From: Saccharicrinis carchari
Lineage (GTDB): Bacteria > Bacteroidota > Bacteroidia > Bacteroidales > Marinilabiliaceae
Reading direction: 5' to 3'
Length of the DNA: 64,000 nt
Assembly (NCBI RefSeq): GCF_900182605.1
Contig: NZ_FXTB01000006.1
Coordinates: forward strand, 124,001 to 188,000
How positions within the stretch are numbered: the first letter of the stretch is position 1; the number at the start of each line of letters is the position of its first letter. The notes below the pieces were generated by a model. The model was not told where the DNA came from. It was given only the letters and a program-made list of their open reading frames with translations, and did not search any database. Shown in pieces: positions 20,343 to 29,648 of the stretch. The position numbers and the translations under genes were made by a program.

Positions 20343-21218
20343 ATGATTAAATCAATGACAGGTTTCGGAAAAGCTACTTGTGAGCTTTCGGATAAAAAAA
20401 TTAGCATCGAAATAAAATCGCTCAATAGCAAACAGTTAGACCTCAACTTGCGCTTACCCAATATTTATCGTGAAAAAGACATGCTACTTCGCAACGAGCT
20501 TGCAGGTAATTTAGGAAGAGGTAAGGTAGATGTTGGGTTTTACATTGATTATTTAGGCTCAGAAAAAAATGCTTCTATCAACTCGCATATTGTCGAAAAC
20601 TATTTCAGCCAGTTACAGCCCATTAGTGACAAACTGGGTTTAAGTAAAAACAGTGATATGCTGCGGGTAATTATGACCCTGCCCGACACCGTAAAAATAG
20701 AACAGGCCGAGCTGGACGAAAAAGAATGGGGTATTGTTTTTGAAACTTTTAAAGAAGCATTAAACAACCTGAACAACTTTAGGGAACAGGAAGGTGAGGT
20801 ACTGCAAAAGGAGGTAACAGCCAGAATAAACAATATCCGACGGTTACAGGCCGCCGTTGAACCCTATGAAAAGCAACGGATAGAAAAAGTACGCGAACGG
20901 ATTTTGGATCAACTGAACGAATTAAAAGAGAAAATAAGTCTGGATCAGAACCGCTTTGAACAAGAAATGATTTTTTACCTGGAGAAGTTAGATATCACCG
21001 AGGAAAAGGTACGCTTGACAGCTCATTTGGACTATTTTTTACAAACCATGGAAAAAGAAGAACAAGTGGGACGGAAGCTTAGTTTTATCACCCAGGAAAT
21101 AGGACGCGAGATAAACACCATGGGTTCAAAAGCCAATCATTCCGAAATACAAAAATTGGTAATTCAAATGAAGGACGAGTTGGAAAAAATAAAAGAACAG
21201 AATTTAAATGTGCTTTAA
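20343..21218 (+). CDS. yicC: YicC family endoribonuclease-like protein
   Basis: 291-residue YicC/YloC protein, opening with the family's hallmark MIKSMTGFGKA, which fixes the ATG at 20343; an upstream ATG at 20313 would add ten atypical residues. The C-terminal DUF1732 part shows the conserved LDITEEKVRLTAHLDYF, KLSFITQEIGREINTMGSKAN. E. coli YicC is reported as an endoribonuclease acting on small RNAs; that role is known for the family, not shown here. The adjacency to gmk is conserved in many bacteria. It leads an operon with gmk 78 bp downstream, then nadD. Confidence 0.94.
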   Translation: MIKSMTGFGKATCELSDKKISIEIKSLNSKQLDLNLRLPNIYREKDMLLRNELAGNLGRGKVDVGFYIDYLGSEKNASINSHIVENYFSQLQPISDKLGLSKNSDMLRVIMTLPDTVKIEQAELDEKEWGIVFETFKEALNNLNNFREQEGEVLQKEVTARINNIRRLQAAVEPYEKQRIEKVRERILDQLNELKEKISLDQNRFEQEMIFYLEKLDITEEKVRLTAHLDYFLQTMEKEEQVGRKLSFITQEIGREINTMGSKANHSEIQKLVIQMKDELEKIKEQNLNVL

Positions 21219-21296
21219 GCAAAAGCTACCGGCCATTTAAAATAGCCATCCTATTCTGTATAGACATATTCAACGCCATAATTTACGCCTTAACCA

Positions 21297-21878
21297 ATGA
21301 ACAGCACAAACCCCAAGAACGGCAAATTAATTATTTTTTCTGCTCCCTCCGGATCGGGCAAAACCACCATTGTAAAAAGCTTGCTCACGAAAAATTTCAA
21401 TCTCGAATTTTCCATCTCAGCCACTACGCGTGCTCCTCGTGGCCAGGAAAAACACGGTGTGGATTATTACTTTTTACAACCCGATGAGTTCAGAGCAAAA
21501 ATAAATGCCAACGAACTTTTAGAATGGGAAGAAGTTTATGCCGATAAATATTATGGCACACTAAAAAGCGAAGTCGAACGCATCACCAAACAGGGAAAAA
21601 ATGTAGTGTTTGACGTAGATGTTGTAGGCGGACTCAATATAAAAAAAATGTTTCCCCAAAACTCACTGGCTATTTTTATTCAACCTCCATCCATTGCAGC
21701 ATTAAAAACCAGGTTAATTTGCCGTGGCATCGACACCCCGGATGTAATTACACAACGCCTTAATAAAGCCGAAGAAGAATTACAATATGCCAAAAAATTC
21801 GACCACATTGTGGTTAACAACGACCTGCAAACAGCTATTGACGAAGCTGCGCATCTATTGACAGACTTTTTACAATGA
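21297..21878 (+). CDS. gmk: Guanylate kinase
   Basis: 193-residue cytosolic enzyme phosphorylating GMP to GDP with ATP. The P-loop is APSGSGKTT (16-24). The GMP-binding region contains SATTRAPRGQEKHGVDYYF and the lid region follows with LEWEEVYADKYYGT. Its stop overlaps the start of nadD by 4 bp (ATGA), which implies translational coupling. Confidence 0.96.
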   Translation: MNSTNPKNGKLIIFSAPSGSGKTTIVKSLLTKNFNLEFSISATTRAPRGQEKHGVDYYFLQPDEFRAKINANELLEWEEVYADKYYGTLKSEVERITKQGKNVVFDVDVVGGLNIKKMFPQNSLAIFIQPPSIAALKTRLICRGIDTPDVITQRLNKAEEELQYAKKFDHIVVNNDLQTAIDEAAHLLTDFLQ

Positions 21879-22459
21879 ACAAAAAAAGAATAGGTTTATT
21901 TTTTGGATCGTTTAATCCGGTTCATGTGGGACATTTGGCATTGGCCAATTATATAGTTGAAAATTCCTACATTGAACAGATATGGTTTGTAGTGAGTCCT
22001 CAAAACCCCTTTAAGGAAGAGGATGAACTGGCTAACACCACCCTGCGCTTACAAATGTTAGAGGCATCGGTTAAGGGATACCCGAAATTTAAAATCTGTG
22101 ATATCGAATTGAACCTCCCCACCCCATCCTATACCTATCTTACCTTAAAAAAATTACAAGCAACTTATCCCGACTTTACTTTCACCATTATCCTGGGATC
22201 CGATAATTTGCAGCAGTTGCACCGCTGGAACAATGCCCAACAGATTGCCGCAAATTACTCCTTTATGGTATATCCTCGCCCGGGATTTAAAACAGAGCAG
22301 AAACACCTTAAAATTCAACTCGAAACGATTGAAGCCCCTGTTTTTAACATCGATTCCACTACTATACGCAAAGGCATTCGCGAGGGTAAAAACTATACGT
22401 TTATGGTGCCCAAAGAGGCATATGCTTATATTGTTAAAAAGGGCATGTACAAACCGTAA
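21875..22459 (+). CDS. nadD: Nicotinate-nucleotide adenylyltransferase
   Basis: 194-residue NadD, transferring AMP from ATP to nicotinate mononucleotide in NAD synthesis. It has the nucleotidyltransferase motif GSFNPVHVGHLALAN (11-25), ILGSDNLQQLHRW, and the second ATP motif as DSTTIRKGI, a variant of ISSTxIR. It is the last gene of the yicC-gmk-nadD operon. Confidence 0.95.
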   Translation: MNKKRIGLFFGSFNPVHVGHLALANYIVENSYIEQIWFVVSPQNPFKEEDELANTTLRLQMLEASVKGYPKFKICDIELNLPTPSYTYLTLKKLQATYPDFTFTIILGSDNLQQLHRWNNAQQIAANYSFMVYPRPGFKTEQKHLKIQLETIEAPVFNIDSTTIRKGIREGKNYTFMVPKEAYAYIVKKGMYKP

Positions 22460-22811
22460 TCCAATTCAACACTCAATAATTAGAATGGACAAATAGTTCG
22501 CTCATCTTCGTAAATTTATTTGGCATATTTTATTATAGAAAATTGCTTTGAAGAATTGGGAATCACGACAACTCTATGTTGAACACCATTCACTATTCTG
22601 TCAATACACGCAGTGAAAACACGAAGTTATCCTATAATCTAACACGGCTGCCGGTACCAAGAAAATAACCCGGTACCTACATACAGGCTGCTGATTTGCT
22701 GATAAATTTCTGTAAAAACCAGGAGGTGCGGCACCATAAAATACCCCATAATAAAACTACAGGCAAGATCTTTTTACTGCACTACCCCTGATGTGCCAGC
22801 TCCGAGCGTAA
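22460..22811. other. 352-bp gap between convergent nadD and aroC
   Basis: No gene seen in either direction. GGTACC occurs twice (22653 and 22672) and could form a 6-bp hairpin around a 13-nt loop. No T-run follows, so I do not call a terminator. Confidence 0.4.
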
Positions 22812-23888
22812 TTACAAATACATCTTGTTTAGATAAATCATATCTACCATCACCATGGCCGCCATGGCTTCCACAATGGGTACTGCACGCGGTAGTACAC
22901 AGGGATCGTGACGACCTTTTACCGTGCTGGCCACCTCCTCGCCCTGCTTGTTAACAGTGTGCTGCTCCTTTAAGATCGTAGCGATAGGTTTAAACGCAAC
23001 ATTCATATATACATCCTCGCCATTGGTAATTCCACCTTGCACACCTCCCGAGCGGTTTGTTTTGGTACGCACCTTGTCACCATCCATATAAAACTCATCG
23101 TTATGCTCGGAGCCTTTCATGTCGCAGGCCTTAAAACCCATACCATACTCAAAACCTTTAACGGCATTAATACTTAGCATAGCCTGCCCCATTTGGGCAT
23201 GAAACTTATCAAACACAGGTTCTCCCAGACCTACGGGAACATTTTTTATGACGCAGGTAATCACCCCTCCTACCGAATCTTTATCCTGGCGTACCTGATC
23301 GATATAGGCGATCATCTGTTGTGCCACCTCGGCATCCGGACAACGTACTATATTTTCTTCGGCTTTAGCCAAATCCATCTCGTTGTACGCTTTTTCCAAT
23401 TTTATGGCGCCCACTTGCGAAGTATAGGCATTTATCTGTACAGCATATTTTTTTAACATGAGCTTAGCAATAGCGCCCGCCACTACCCGGGCCACCGTTT
23501 CGCGCGCCGAAGAACGACCTCCTCCCCGATGGTCGCGAATACCATATTTTTGCTGATAGGTGTAATCGGCATGTGATGGACGATACACATCCTTTATGTT
23601 GCCATAGTCTTTGGAACGCTGATCTGCATTCCAGATGACAAAACCCATAGGAGTTCCCGTGGCTTTTCCGTCCATAACGCCAGAGAGTATTTCCACTTTG
23701 TCCTTTTCGTCGCGAGGCGTAGTAATAGCACTTTGACCGGGACGACGACGGTTCAGCTCAGACTGGATAAAATCCAAGTCGATTTCTGTACCCGGCATAA
23801 CGCCCTCAATAACACCACCCACAGCTTTGCCGTGCGACTCTCCGAATGAGGTTAATTTATATATGTTTCCAAAAGTATTACCAGCCAT
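22812..23888 (-). CDS. aroC: Chorismate synthase
   Basis: 358-residue FMN-dependent enzyme converting EPSP to chorismate, the last shared step of aromatic amino acid synthesis. Signature stretches are [18 protein letters not shown] at the N-terminus, the [16 protein letters not shown] region near 121-136, and [14 protein letters not shown]. Full length. No other shikimate gene is adjacent. Confidence 0.97.
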   Translation of the reverse strand: MAGNTFGNIYKLTSFGESHGKAVGGVIEGVMPGTEIDLDFIQSELNRRRPGQSAITTPRDEKDKVEILSGVMDGKATGTPMGFVIWNADQRSKDYGNIKDVYRPSHADYTYQQKYGIRDHRGGGRSSARETVARVVAGAIAKLMLKKYAVQINAYTSQVGAIKLEKAYNEMDLAKAEENIVRCPDAEVAQQMIAYIDQVRQDKDSVGGVITCVIKNVPVGLGEPVFDKFHAQMGQAMLSINAVKGFEYGMGFKACDMKGSEHNDEFYMDGDKVRTKTNRSGGVQGGITNGEDVYMNVAFKPIATILKEQHTVNKQGEEVASTVKGRHDPCVLPRAVPIVEAMAAMVMVDMIYLNKMYL

Positions 23889-23990
23889 GTTTATGAATTA
23901 AAAAGATAAGAGATTTTAGGTAAGAAAAGATGAAATTGGCTCATGATGAATTGTTTTGTAATAGATGATATGCAGTTCCCCGAAAAACGT

Positions 23991-24022
23991 AAAAAACCTG
24001 CTCTTATATAAGAACAGGCTTT
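23991..24022 (-). terminator. Terminator after slyD
   Basis: On the minus strand AGCCTGTTCTTA pairs with TAAGAGCAGG (one mismatch) and is followed by TTTTTT. It lies between slyD and aroC, separating them. Confidence 0.8.
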
Positions 24023-24084
24023 ATATTTTTAAAGTTAAGCATATCCGGCTTACTCTTTATTGCCAACGTTTAACTTTCAGGTTA

Positions 24085-24672
24085 CTAACAACCGCAGCCA
24101 CCAGAACCGGAACCGTCGGGACCACATGATCCGCTTTCGCAACCCACTGTTTCACCGCTTTCACATCCACAACCTGATCCACATCCACCGCCACCAACAG
24201 CAGCCATCAATTCGGACTCAGTAGCTTCGCGAACGTTGCTAACTGAACCGGAGAAATATAGGTCGTCGCCAGCCAATGGGTGATTGAAATCCATCTTCAC
24301 ATTTTGGTCTGTAACTTCCAGAACAATACCATTCAATCGGTTTCCCTGCGCATCCTGCATCGGAACCATATTACCCACTTTAATCAGTTCCTCATCAACT
24401 TTCCCATCCACTTCAAAAATATTTCGTGGAATTTCCACTTTAGCTTCGGGATTGATCTCTCCATAAGCCTCTTCAGAAGTTAGTTTAAAGCTAAAGTTAT
24501 CGCCAGCTTTTAAACCGTCTAACTTTTCTTCAAACATTTGAAGCATACGTCCTGTCCCAAAGATAAACTCTAATGGCTTATCTTCGGGTGTTTCTTCTAC
24601 AATCTCCCCTTCAAACCCTTGTAATCTTAATACGTAGGAAACGGTTACGTACTTATTTCTTGAAATCTCCAT
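24085..24672 (-). CDS. slyD: SlyD-type FKBP peptidyl-prolyl isomerase with Cys-rich tail
   Basis: 195-residue cytosolic prolyl isomerase/chaperone. An FKBP core (1-70) is interrupted by the IF chaperone domain (about 75-130) and resumes with FNHPLAGDDLYFSG. Residues 160-195 form a Gly/Ser tail with seven Cys (164, 168, 170, 178, 183, 193, 195) and no His. E. coli SlyD uses a His/Cys tail to bind nickel for hydrogenase maturation; here a thiol-only tail suggests zinc, copper or other soft-metal binding (inference). It forms a single unit with its own terminator. Confidence 0.93.
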   Translation of the reverse strand: MEISRNKYVTVSYVLRLQGFEGEIVEETPEDKPLEFIFGTGRMLQMFEEKLDGLKAGDNFSFKLTSEEAYGEINPEAKVEIPRNIFEVDGKVDEELIKVGNMVPMQDAQGNRLNGIVLEVTDQNVKMDFNHPLAGDDLYFSGSVSNVREATESELMAAVGGGGCGSGCGCESGETVGCESGSCGPDGSGSGGCGC

Positions 24673-24807
24673 ATGTTTTATTTTTAATGAATTCTGTTCT
24701 ACCCAAATCGTTCAGGCTAAATTAATTATTGTGCAAAGAAAGCGAGTTTTTTAAGAAATGCCAAAGCAATTATAAAAAAACCGATTTCTACGCAAAGGTT
24801 ATTTTAA

Positions 24808-26757
24808 CTATTCCAACTCTTCTATTGCGTTTAAAAAACCGTATTCTGCAGAGTACTGCATCATTTGTTGGGCGTAATCGGTAACATATTTTATCCTAAC
24901 ATCTTTAATATGCCCATCCTTGTATATTGGCACCAGGTTAGGATTCAAAAACCCGGTGAAGGGCGGCACCTTTAGCTTCTCGAAACGCTGCAACACCTCT
25001 TCGTGCAGTTTACGGTTTATATTAACACCGTAAGCCTCCACAATGTTCTGAGCCGAAACAAAATCACCTTCCGATTTAATCCGTTGTATTTCTCTTAGCA
25101 TCTCGCCAAATATTTTATGCAGGGTGGCATAATCCTTAATTATAAAATACGTCTTCTCGTTTTTTACTACTCTTTCTATCACTTTACCCTGCCCTGCTTC
25201 ATATGCCCTAGCGGCAATCATCTGTCGGTTACGCATATGAGCCTGTTCTATTTTATCGCCCCGCTTAATTCGTGTAATTTGCGTTAAAAGACCGTTGCGG
25301 ATGTAGGCATTGTAATGTGCCTTGACTACGTCTAAATTAGGCATAAGACCCAGTTCAATCATTTTAGGACTATACATAAAATACAACCCACACAAATCAG
25401 CTCTGGCCTCTTCAATAACAGCACCATAGTTTTTTAATCTCTCGGCACTTACCCCGGGCAGCATTTTTCCGGAGCCATGTCCAATGCATTCGTGCAAATG
25501 CGTATGAAGGTTATCTGCCAGGGCACCATATTTTTTATCTAAGGCCATTTCCTCCTCGGTTAATGTAAACTCCTCGGTTATACCTGTGCTCAGCGAGGCC
25601 TTATGGTGTGCGTTAGAAATATTGATTAGGGTAACTGATTTAGATCCGTATTCTTCCCTAATCCACTCGGCATTGGGCAGGTTAATGCCCAGCGGACTGG
25701 CCGGGTAACAATCACCACCAAGCATAACAGCATTTATTGCTTTTAAGGATACAGCACTTACCTTCTCTTTTTTATACTTTTTGTGTGTAGGCGAATTTTG
25801 TTCAAACCAATCGGCATAATCAGCTATGGTGGTCGCTTTTCGTGTTTCCTCTTTATCAATCCATTGCACCACACCTTCCCAGGTGGCTTTTATACCCAAT
25901 GGATCGCCATAGGTTTCTATAAAACCATTGATAAAATCAACATCACCATCCAACTCAGCTAACCATTTTATACTGAAGGTGTCGAACAAATCCAGACGAC
26001 CTGTTTTATAAAAATCAATCAGTAAGCTGATAATCTCTTGTTGCTCTTTGTTTTCGGCAAAAGGGAGTGCTCGTTTTAAATGCCCGTTAATTGCCGACAA
26101 TGCCTTGCCATAAAGGCCGCCTACGCTATATTTTTGATCTTTTAATCTGCCATTCTCCTTTATGAGTTTACTGTTGAGCCCAAAGGACAATTTTTTATTT
26201 TCCGACTTTTCCTTTTGCTGCTCATAATACGCTTCCACTTCGCTTTGGGTAAGGCCCTGGTAAAAATTATTGGCCGAGCCTGCTATCAAATCAACATTAG
26301 GGTTCATATTTACGCGCTTGGGCAAAAAATCCGCATCAAAAATCAAGCGCTGCAACAAACTTATGTTCTCGGCCCTAAGATGTTCCGGTGTAAGCTTAGC
26401 CATGCCGGGTTTGAGTTGCGAAATCCAACTATGGTAGGAATCAACTGAAAAACCGGGCACAAATTTATCGGTGCTATAATGATGGTGCGGACCGCTGGCA
26501 AACCATACTTTTTTCAGGTAAACCACAAAGTTATCCCACTCCTCCCCCTCTTCATCCAGAAGATAAATAGCTTCCAATACATCGCGCAACATCAAATTGT
26601 ATTTCCCATGCTGATCCCATAGAATATCTCTACCGGCCAGGGTAGCCCGGCTTAAATGATAGATAAACAATTTTTTTTTCAAGTCAAGGTTTTCAAAACC
26701 CGGCACCTCAAAACGCAATATTTTAATATCATCAAACTTATCTACAATTATTTCCAT
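24808..26757 (-). CDS. Dipeptidyl-peptidase III (M49 zinc peptidase)
   Basis: 649-residue M49 metallopeptidase releasing dipeptides from the N-terminus of short peptides. The zinc motif HECIGH is at 422-427, with the catalytic Glu at 423. The second motif EEARAD is at 449-454 and supplies the third ligand. No signal peptide is seen, so it is probably cytosolic, where it would act on peptides taken up after DPP11-type digestion. Bacteroidota homologues are sometimes mislabelled dihydrofolate reductase; nothing of that fold is visible. The cysteine inside the HExxGH motif is a normal variant. Confidence 0.93.
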   Translation of the reverse strand: MEIIVDKFDDIKILRFEVPGFENLDLKKKLFIYHLSRATLAGRDILWDQHGKYNLMLRDVLEAIYLLDEEGEEWDNFVVYLKKVWFASGPHHHYSTDKFVPGFSVDSYHSWISQLKPGMAKLTPEHLRAENISLLQRLIFDADFLPKRVNMNPNVDLIAGSANNFYQGLTQSEVEAYYEQQKEKSENKKLSFGLNSKLIKENGRLKDQKYSVGGLYGKALSAINGHLKRALPFAENKEQQEIISLLIDFYKTGRLDLFDTFSIKWLAELDGDVDFINGFIETYGDPLGIKATWEGVVQWIDKEETRKATTIADYADWFEQNSPTHKKYKKEKVSAVSLKAINAVMLGGDCYPASPLGINLPNAEWIREEYGSKSVTLINISNAHHKASLSTGITEEFTLTEEEMALDKKYGALADNLHTHLHECIGHGSGKMLPGVSAERLKNYGAVIEEARADLCGLYFMYSPKMIELGLMPNLDVVKAHYNAYIRNGLLTQITRIKRGDKIEQAHMRNRQMIAARAYEAGQGKVIERVVKNEKTYFIIKDYATLHKIFGEMLREIQRIKSEGDFVSAQNIVEAYGVNINRKLHEEVLQRFEKLKVPPFTGFLNPNLVPIYKDGHIKDVRIKYVTDYAQQMMQYSAEYGFLNAIEELE

Positions 26758-26827
26758 TCGTAATTATTCAAGTTGCTATTCTATCTTTAAACAACCCATA
26801 ACAGACAAGGGTTGAGATAATTTGGGA

Positions 26828-28072
26828 CTATTGTGTTATTGTCGGATTAAAAACATCTACATCTTTTACAAGCACCCATTTTTCTTTATCAAAAACATAC
26901 GCATCGTACGAAAAATCGGGGCCATAAAACCTTTTGTTTTGGATATACATACTATTGGGCGGAGCCAGGTGGTCCAGTACAATCCTTTGGTTTTCCTTAT
27001 CGTATTGCAGCATCATATTTGCCGCCGCGCCATATTCAAAAACCAAGCGTTTGTACAAGTACCTGTTTTCCCGAAAAACGCTATGGCCAAAGCGCACCTG
27101 TCCGTTGCCCACCACCATCAATGTTTCCACCACTTTTTTCTTGGTCATTTCGTTATTGGGTTTATAGCCGAGTAGCAAATAGTACACCCGTTTATTTTTA
27201 TCTTTTACCTGCACCATATCGTAATAGATGGCCCCATACCAGCTTTTATTTGTCAAAGAGGATCGCTCGGGCGAACGTATCTTGTCCGTATTATCGTTTA
27301 ATGGCGACACTTTAACGCCATTTTTTGTTTTAACAACCACGGCACCATAAAAATTATTAGTGGAATTGGGAAGTACAAGATTCCAGGTGCACACCTTTAC
27401 CTTACCATCCTCCGACAGTAAAGTCGACATTCGCTTTATACCGTTAAAATTGTCGGTAAATAACTCGGGGTTTTCCCATAATATTTGCATTCTATGCAGG
27501 ATAGAATCATTTAAGGAAAGACGCTCTGCTTCAGTTTTTCGCTGCATCAGTTCTTCAAAATAGCAAATCACAGCCACATCACGATACTCCTTGTAGGTTT
27601 TCTTATCTTCTTTAAACGAAAAAGTTAAAGGGTACAAGTAGAGTTGCTTATGTTGCTGTCGAGCCAGATGCAATTCCAATTCGCCATTTCCCTTTTTCAC
27701 CTGCTTACTCACCTGGTCGTCGAAACCGTGCAAAACTTTGCGCCTATCGATATCGCCATACAGCACAAACCAATCAATCCTGTAAATAATTCCATTGGCA
27801 AAGGTGTTAAAATAATAGAGGGTGTATTTTGAATCGCTGGAGTTGGTTGTTTTAATATACGAATCCTCACCGGCAGCTATGGTCACAACATTTTGCTCCA
27901 GATAATTCGCAAACGCACTGGCAAATTCTGTGAGTTGGTATTTTTTTTCGTTGATATCGTCCAAGTCAGAAATAGATTTGGCTTTCAGGTCAAAATCCAC
28001 CCCATTATTTTGGGCCCCGCCATTCAAGGAAAAAAGGAATATGAACAAAAATGACAATTTAAATATATACAT
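26828..28072 (-). CDS. Exported protein of unknown function
   Basis: 414 residues from the ATG at 28072, which gives a clean signal peptide (MYIFKLSFLFIFLFSLNGGAQ). A longer reading from 28153 puts polar sequence in front and is less likely. The mature protein is rich in Tyr and Lys, with beta-rich segments (YTLYYFNTFANGIIYRIDWFV written in part) and a central helix (YFEELMQRKTEAERLSL). No enzymatic motif, lipobox or repeat is seen. Similar exported proteins occur in other Bacteroidota as far as I recall, without known function. It is divergent from the DUF6132-like gene, with 51 bp between the start codons. Confidence 0.75.
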   Translation of the reverse strand: MYIFKLSFLFIFLFSLNGGAQNNGVDFDLKAKSISDLDDINEKKYQLTEFASAFANYLEQNVVTIAAGEDSYIKTTNSSDSKYTLYYFNTFANGIIYRIDWFVLYGDIDRRKVLHGFDDQVSKQVKKGNGELELHLARQQHKQLYLYPLTFSFKEDKKTYKEYRDVAVICYFEELMQRKTEAERLSLNDSILHRMQILWENPELFTDNFNGIKRMSTLLSEDGKVKVCTWNLVLPNSTNNFYGAVVVKTKNGVKVSPLNDNTDKIRSPERSSLTNKSWYGAIYYDMVQVKDKNKRVYYLLLGYKPNNEMTKKKVVETLMVVGNGQVRFGHSVFRENRYLYKRLVFEYGAAANMMLQYDKENQRIVLDHLAPPNSMYIQNKRFYGPDFSYDAYVFDKEKWVLVKDVDVFNPTITQ

Positions 28073-28087
28073 TGTTATATATTTTAA

Positions 28088-28095
28088 TATATTTG
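28088..28095 (+). promoter_or_regulatory. -7 box of the DUF6132-like gene
   Basis: TATATTTG matches TAnnTTTG exactly and ends 28 bp before the ATG at 28124. It lies in the short divergent spacer. Confidence 0.45.
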
Positions 28096-28123
28096 TTTCT
28101 TTGATATTTATAAAAGCGAAATT

Positions 28124-28315
28124 ATGAAGATTTGGGAGAAAATAAAACAACAAAGTTTAAAGCGTATCTTATTGGGAGTTTTTTTGGGTGCCGTAGCAGG
28201 ATATGCTTACTACTATTTTATAGGGTGTAACACAGGCTCCTGCGCCATAACTTCAAATCCGGTAAACAGCGTTTTATATGGTTCCTTTGCCGGATTGGTG
28301 CTGGTTTTTAAGTAA
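28124..28315 (+). CDS. Small membrane protein, DUF6132-like
   Basis: 63 residues. One or two membrane helices (LLGVFLGAVAGYAYYYF and the C-terminal VLYGSFAGLVLVF) flank a Cys pair in GCNTGSCAITSNPVNS. This Cys/ITSNP arrangement is the pattern I associate with DUF6132, often found with thioredoxin or rhodanese genes; here no such partner is adjacent. The two cysteines could form a disulphide or bind metal. It ends with a short Lys tail. Confidence 0.82.
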   Translation: MKIWEKIKQQSLKRILLGVFLGAVAGYAYYYFIGCNTGSCAITSNPVNSVLYGSFAGLVLVFK

Positions 28316-28453
28316 TTTGTGGTCAGTGAGATTGTGAAATGGTGGGGCAATAAGTTGAGCCTGTTTGGCATACTATATTCGATGTGACATAGCAATTCAG
28401 GCCAACTATTTTTCTGAGCAGCGATTACAGCACAGCGATTCTGCTACGGGATT

Positions 28454-28498
28454 GCTCAAGGCACAATAATACCACTAGAATATTGTTGCACCTTGAGC
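28454..28498. terminator. Possible hairpin between convergent genes
   Basis: GCTCAAGG (28454-28461) pairs with CCTTGAGC (28491-28498), with a further imperfect ACAATA/TATTGT stem inside. There is no clear T-run, so this is a weak call. Confidence 0.4.
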
Positions 28499-28510
28499 TT
28501 AATTGTAAAT

Positions 28511-29545
28511 CTAATCCCAATTGAGGATTATTTTTCCGCTATTGTGCGATTCCATGATATCGAAACCTTTTTGAAATTCATCAATGGGAAAACGATGTGT
28601 GATGATAGGTGTTAAATCGATACCTGACAGTATCATTTGTTCCATCTGATACCAGGTTTCGAACATCTCTCTACCATATATTCCTTTAAGCGTAAGCCCT
28701 TTAAAAATTATTTTACTCCAATCCACCTGGGTATTTGAAGGGAGCAAGCCCAACAACGAAATCTTACCCGAATTATACATATTATCTACCATGGAGTTAA
28801 ATGCCATCGGGTTTCCGGAGCACTCCAGTCCAATATCAAAACCTTTCATTTTAAGGTCGTCCACCACCACCTTGTGTAAGTCCTCATTCAAGGGATTAAC
28901 TACTCGTGTTGCCCCCATTTTACGCGCCAAATTGGCCCGGTATTCATTGGTTTCGGTGGCCACCACATAACGCGCTCCTGCAAATTTTGCAATGGCCACG
29001 CACATACTGCCAATTAAACCACTTCCTGTTATTAGTACATCTTCACCAATAATAGGGAAACTAAGTGTAGTATGAGTTGCATTTCCAAAGGGATCCATGA
29101 TAGAAGCTACCTCATCCGAGATGTTGGGATGCACCTTAATTACATTATTAGCGGGCACCTTTACATACTCAGCAAAAGCGCCATCAATATTTACCCCTAT
29201 TCCCACGGTATTTTCACAAATATGCTGTCTTCCGCGTCTACAGTTTCTGCAATGTCCACATGCGATATGCCCCTCGCCTGTAACCCGATCGCCTTCTTTA
29301 AACTGTTTTACCTCGGATCCCACTCCGGCTACATAACCCACGTACTCATGCCCTATGATCATTGGGGTTTTAATGGTTTTTTGTGCCCATTCATCCCAAT
29401 GGTAAATGTGTAAATCAGTACCACAGATGGCCGATTTTGACACTTTTATCAGCACCTCGTTTACCCCTATTTCGGGCATATCCACTTCTTGTAGCCAAAT
29501 ACCTTTTTGGGGCTTAGCTTTTACAAGCGCTTTCATTTTTGCCAT
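28511..29545 (-). CDS. tdh: L-threonine 3-dehydrogenase
   Basis: Zinc-dependent medium-chain dehydrogenase oxidising threonine to 2-amino-3-oxobutyrate with NAD. It shows [15 protein letters not shown] (catalytic zinc Cys plus the Tdh-specific HIYHWDEW), [12 protein letters not shown], the structural zinc cluster [15 protein letters not shown], and an LITGSGLIG Rossmann turn. ATGs at 29545 and 29536 are both plausible starts. The usual partner kbl (2-amino-3-ketobutyrate CoA ligase) is not adjacent. Confidence 0.95.
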   Translation of the reverse strand: MAKMKALVKAKPQKGIWLQEVDMPEIGVNEVLIKVSKSAICGTDLHIYHWDEWAQKTIKTPMIIGHEYVGYVAGVGSEVKQFKEGDRVTGEGHIACGHCRNCRRGRQHICENTVGIGVNIDGAFAEYVKVPANNVIKVHPNISDEVASIMDPFGNATHTTLSFPIIGEDVLITGSGLIGSMCVAIAKFAGARYVVATETNEYRANLARKMGATRVVNPLNEDLHKVVVDDLKMKGFDIGLECSGNPMAFNSMVDNMYNSGKISLLGLLPSNTQVDWSKIIFKGLTLKGIYGREMFETWYQMEQMILSGIDLTPIITHRFPIDEFQKGFDIMESHNSGKIILNWD

Positions 29546-29648
29546 AAACAATTTACTTATTTGTTTTTATACTTCCACTTTAACGGCATAAAGATAGAGG
29601 CAAAATAAGTATGACATAGTGATAAATCTCAATTACAAATACTTTTAT

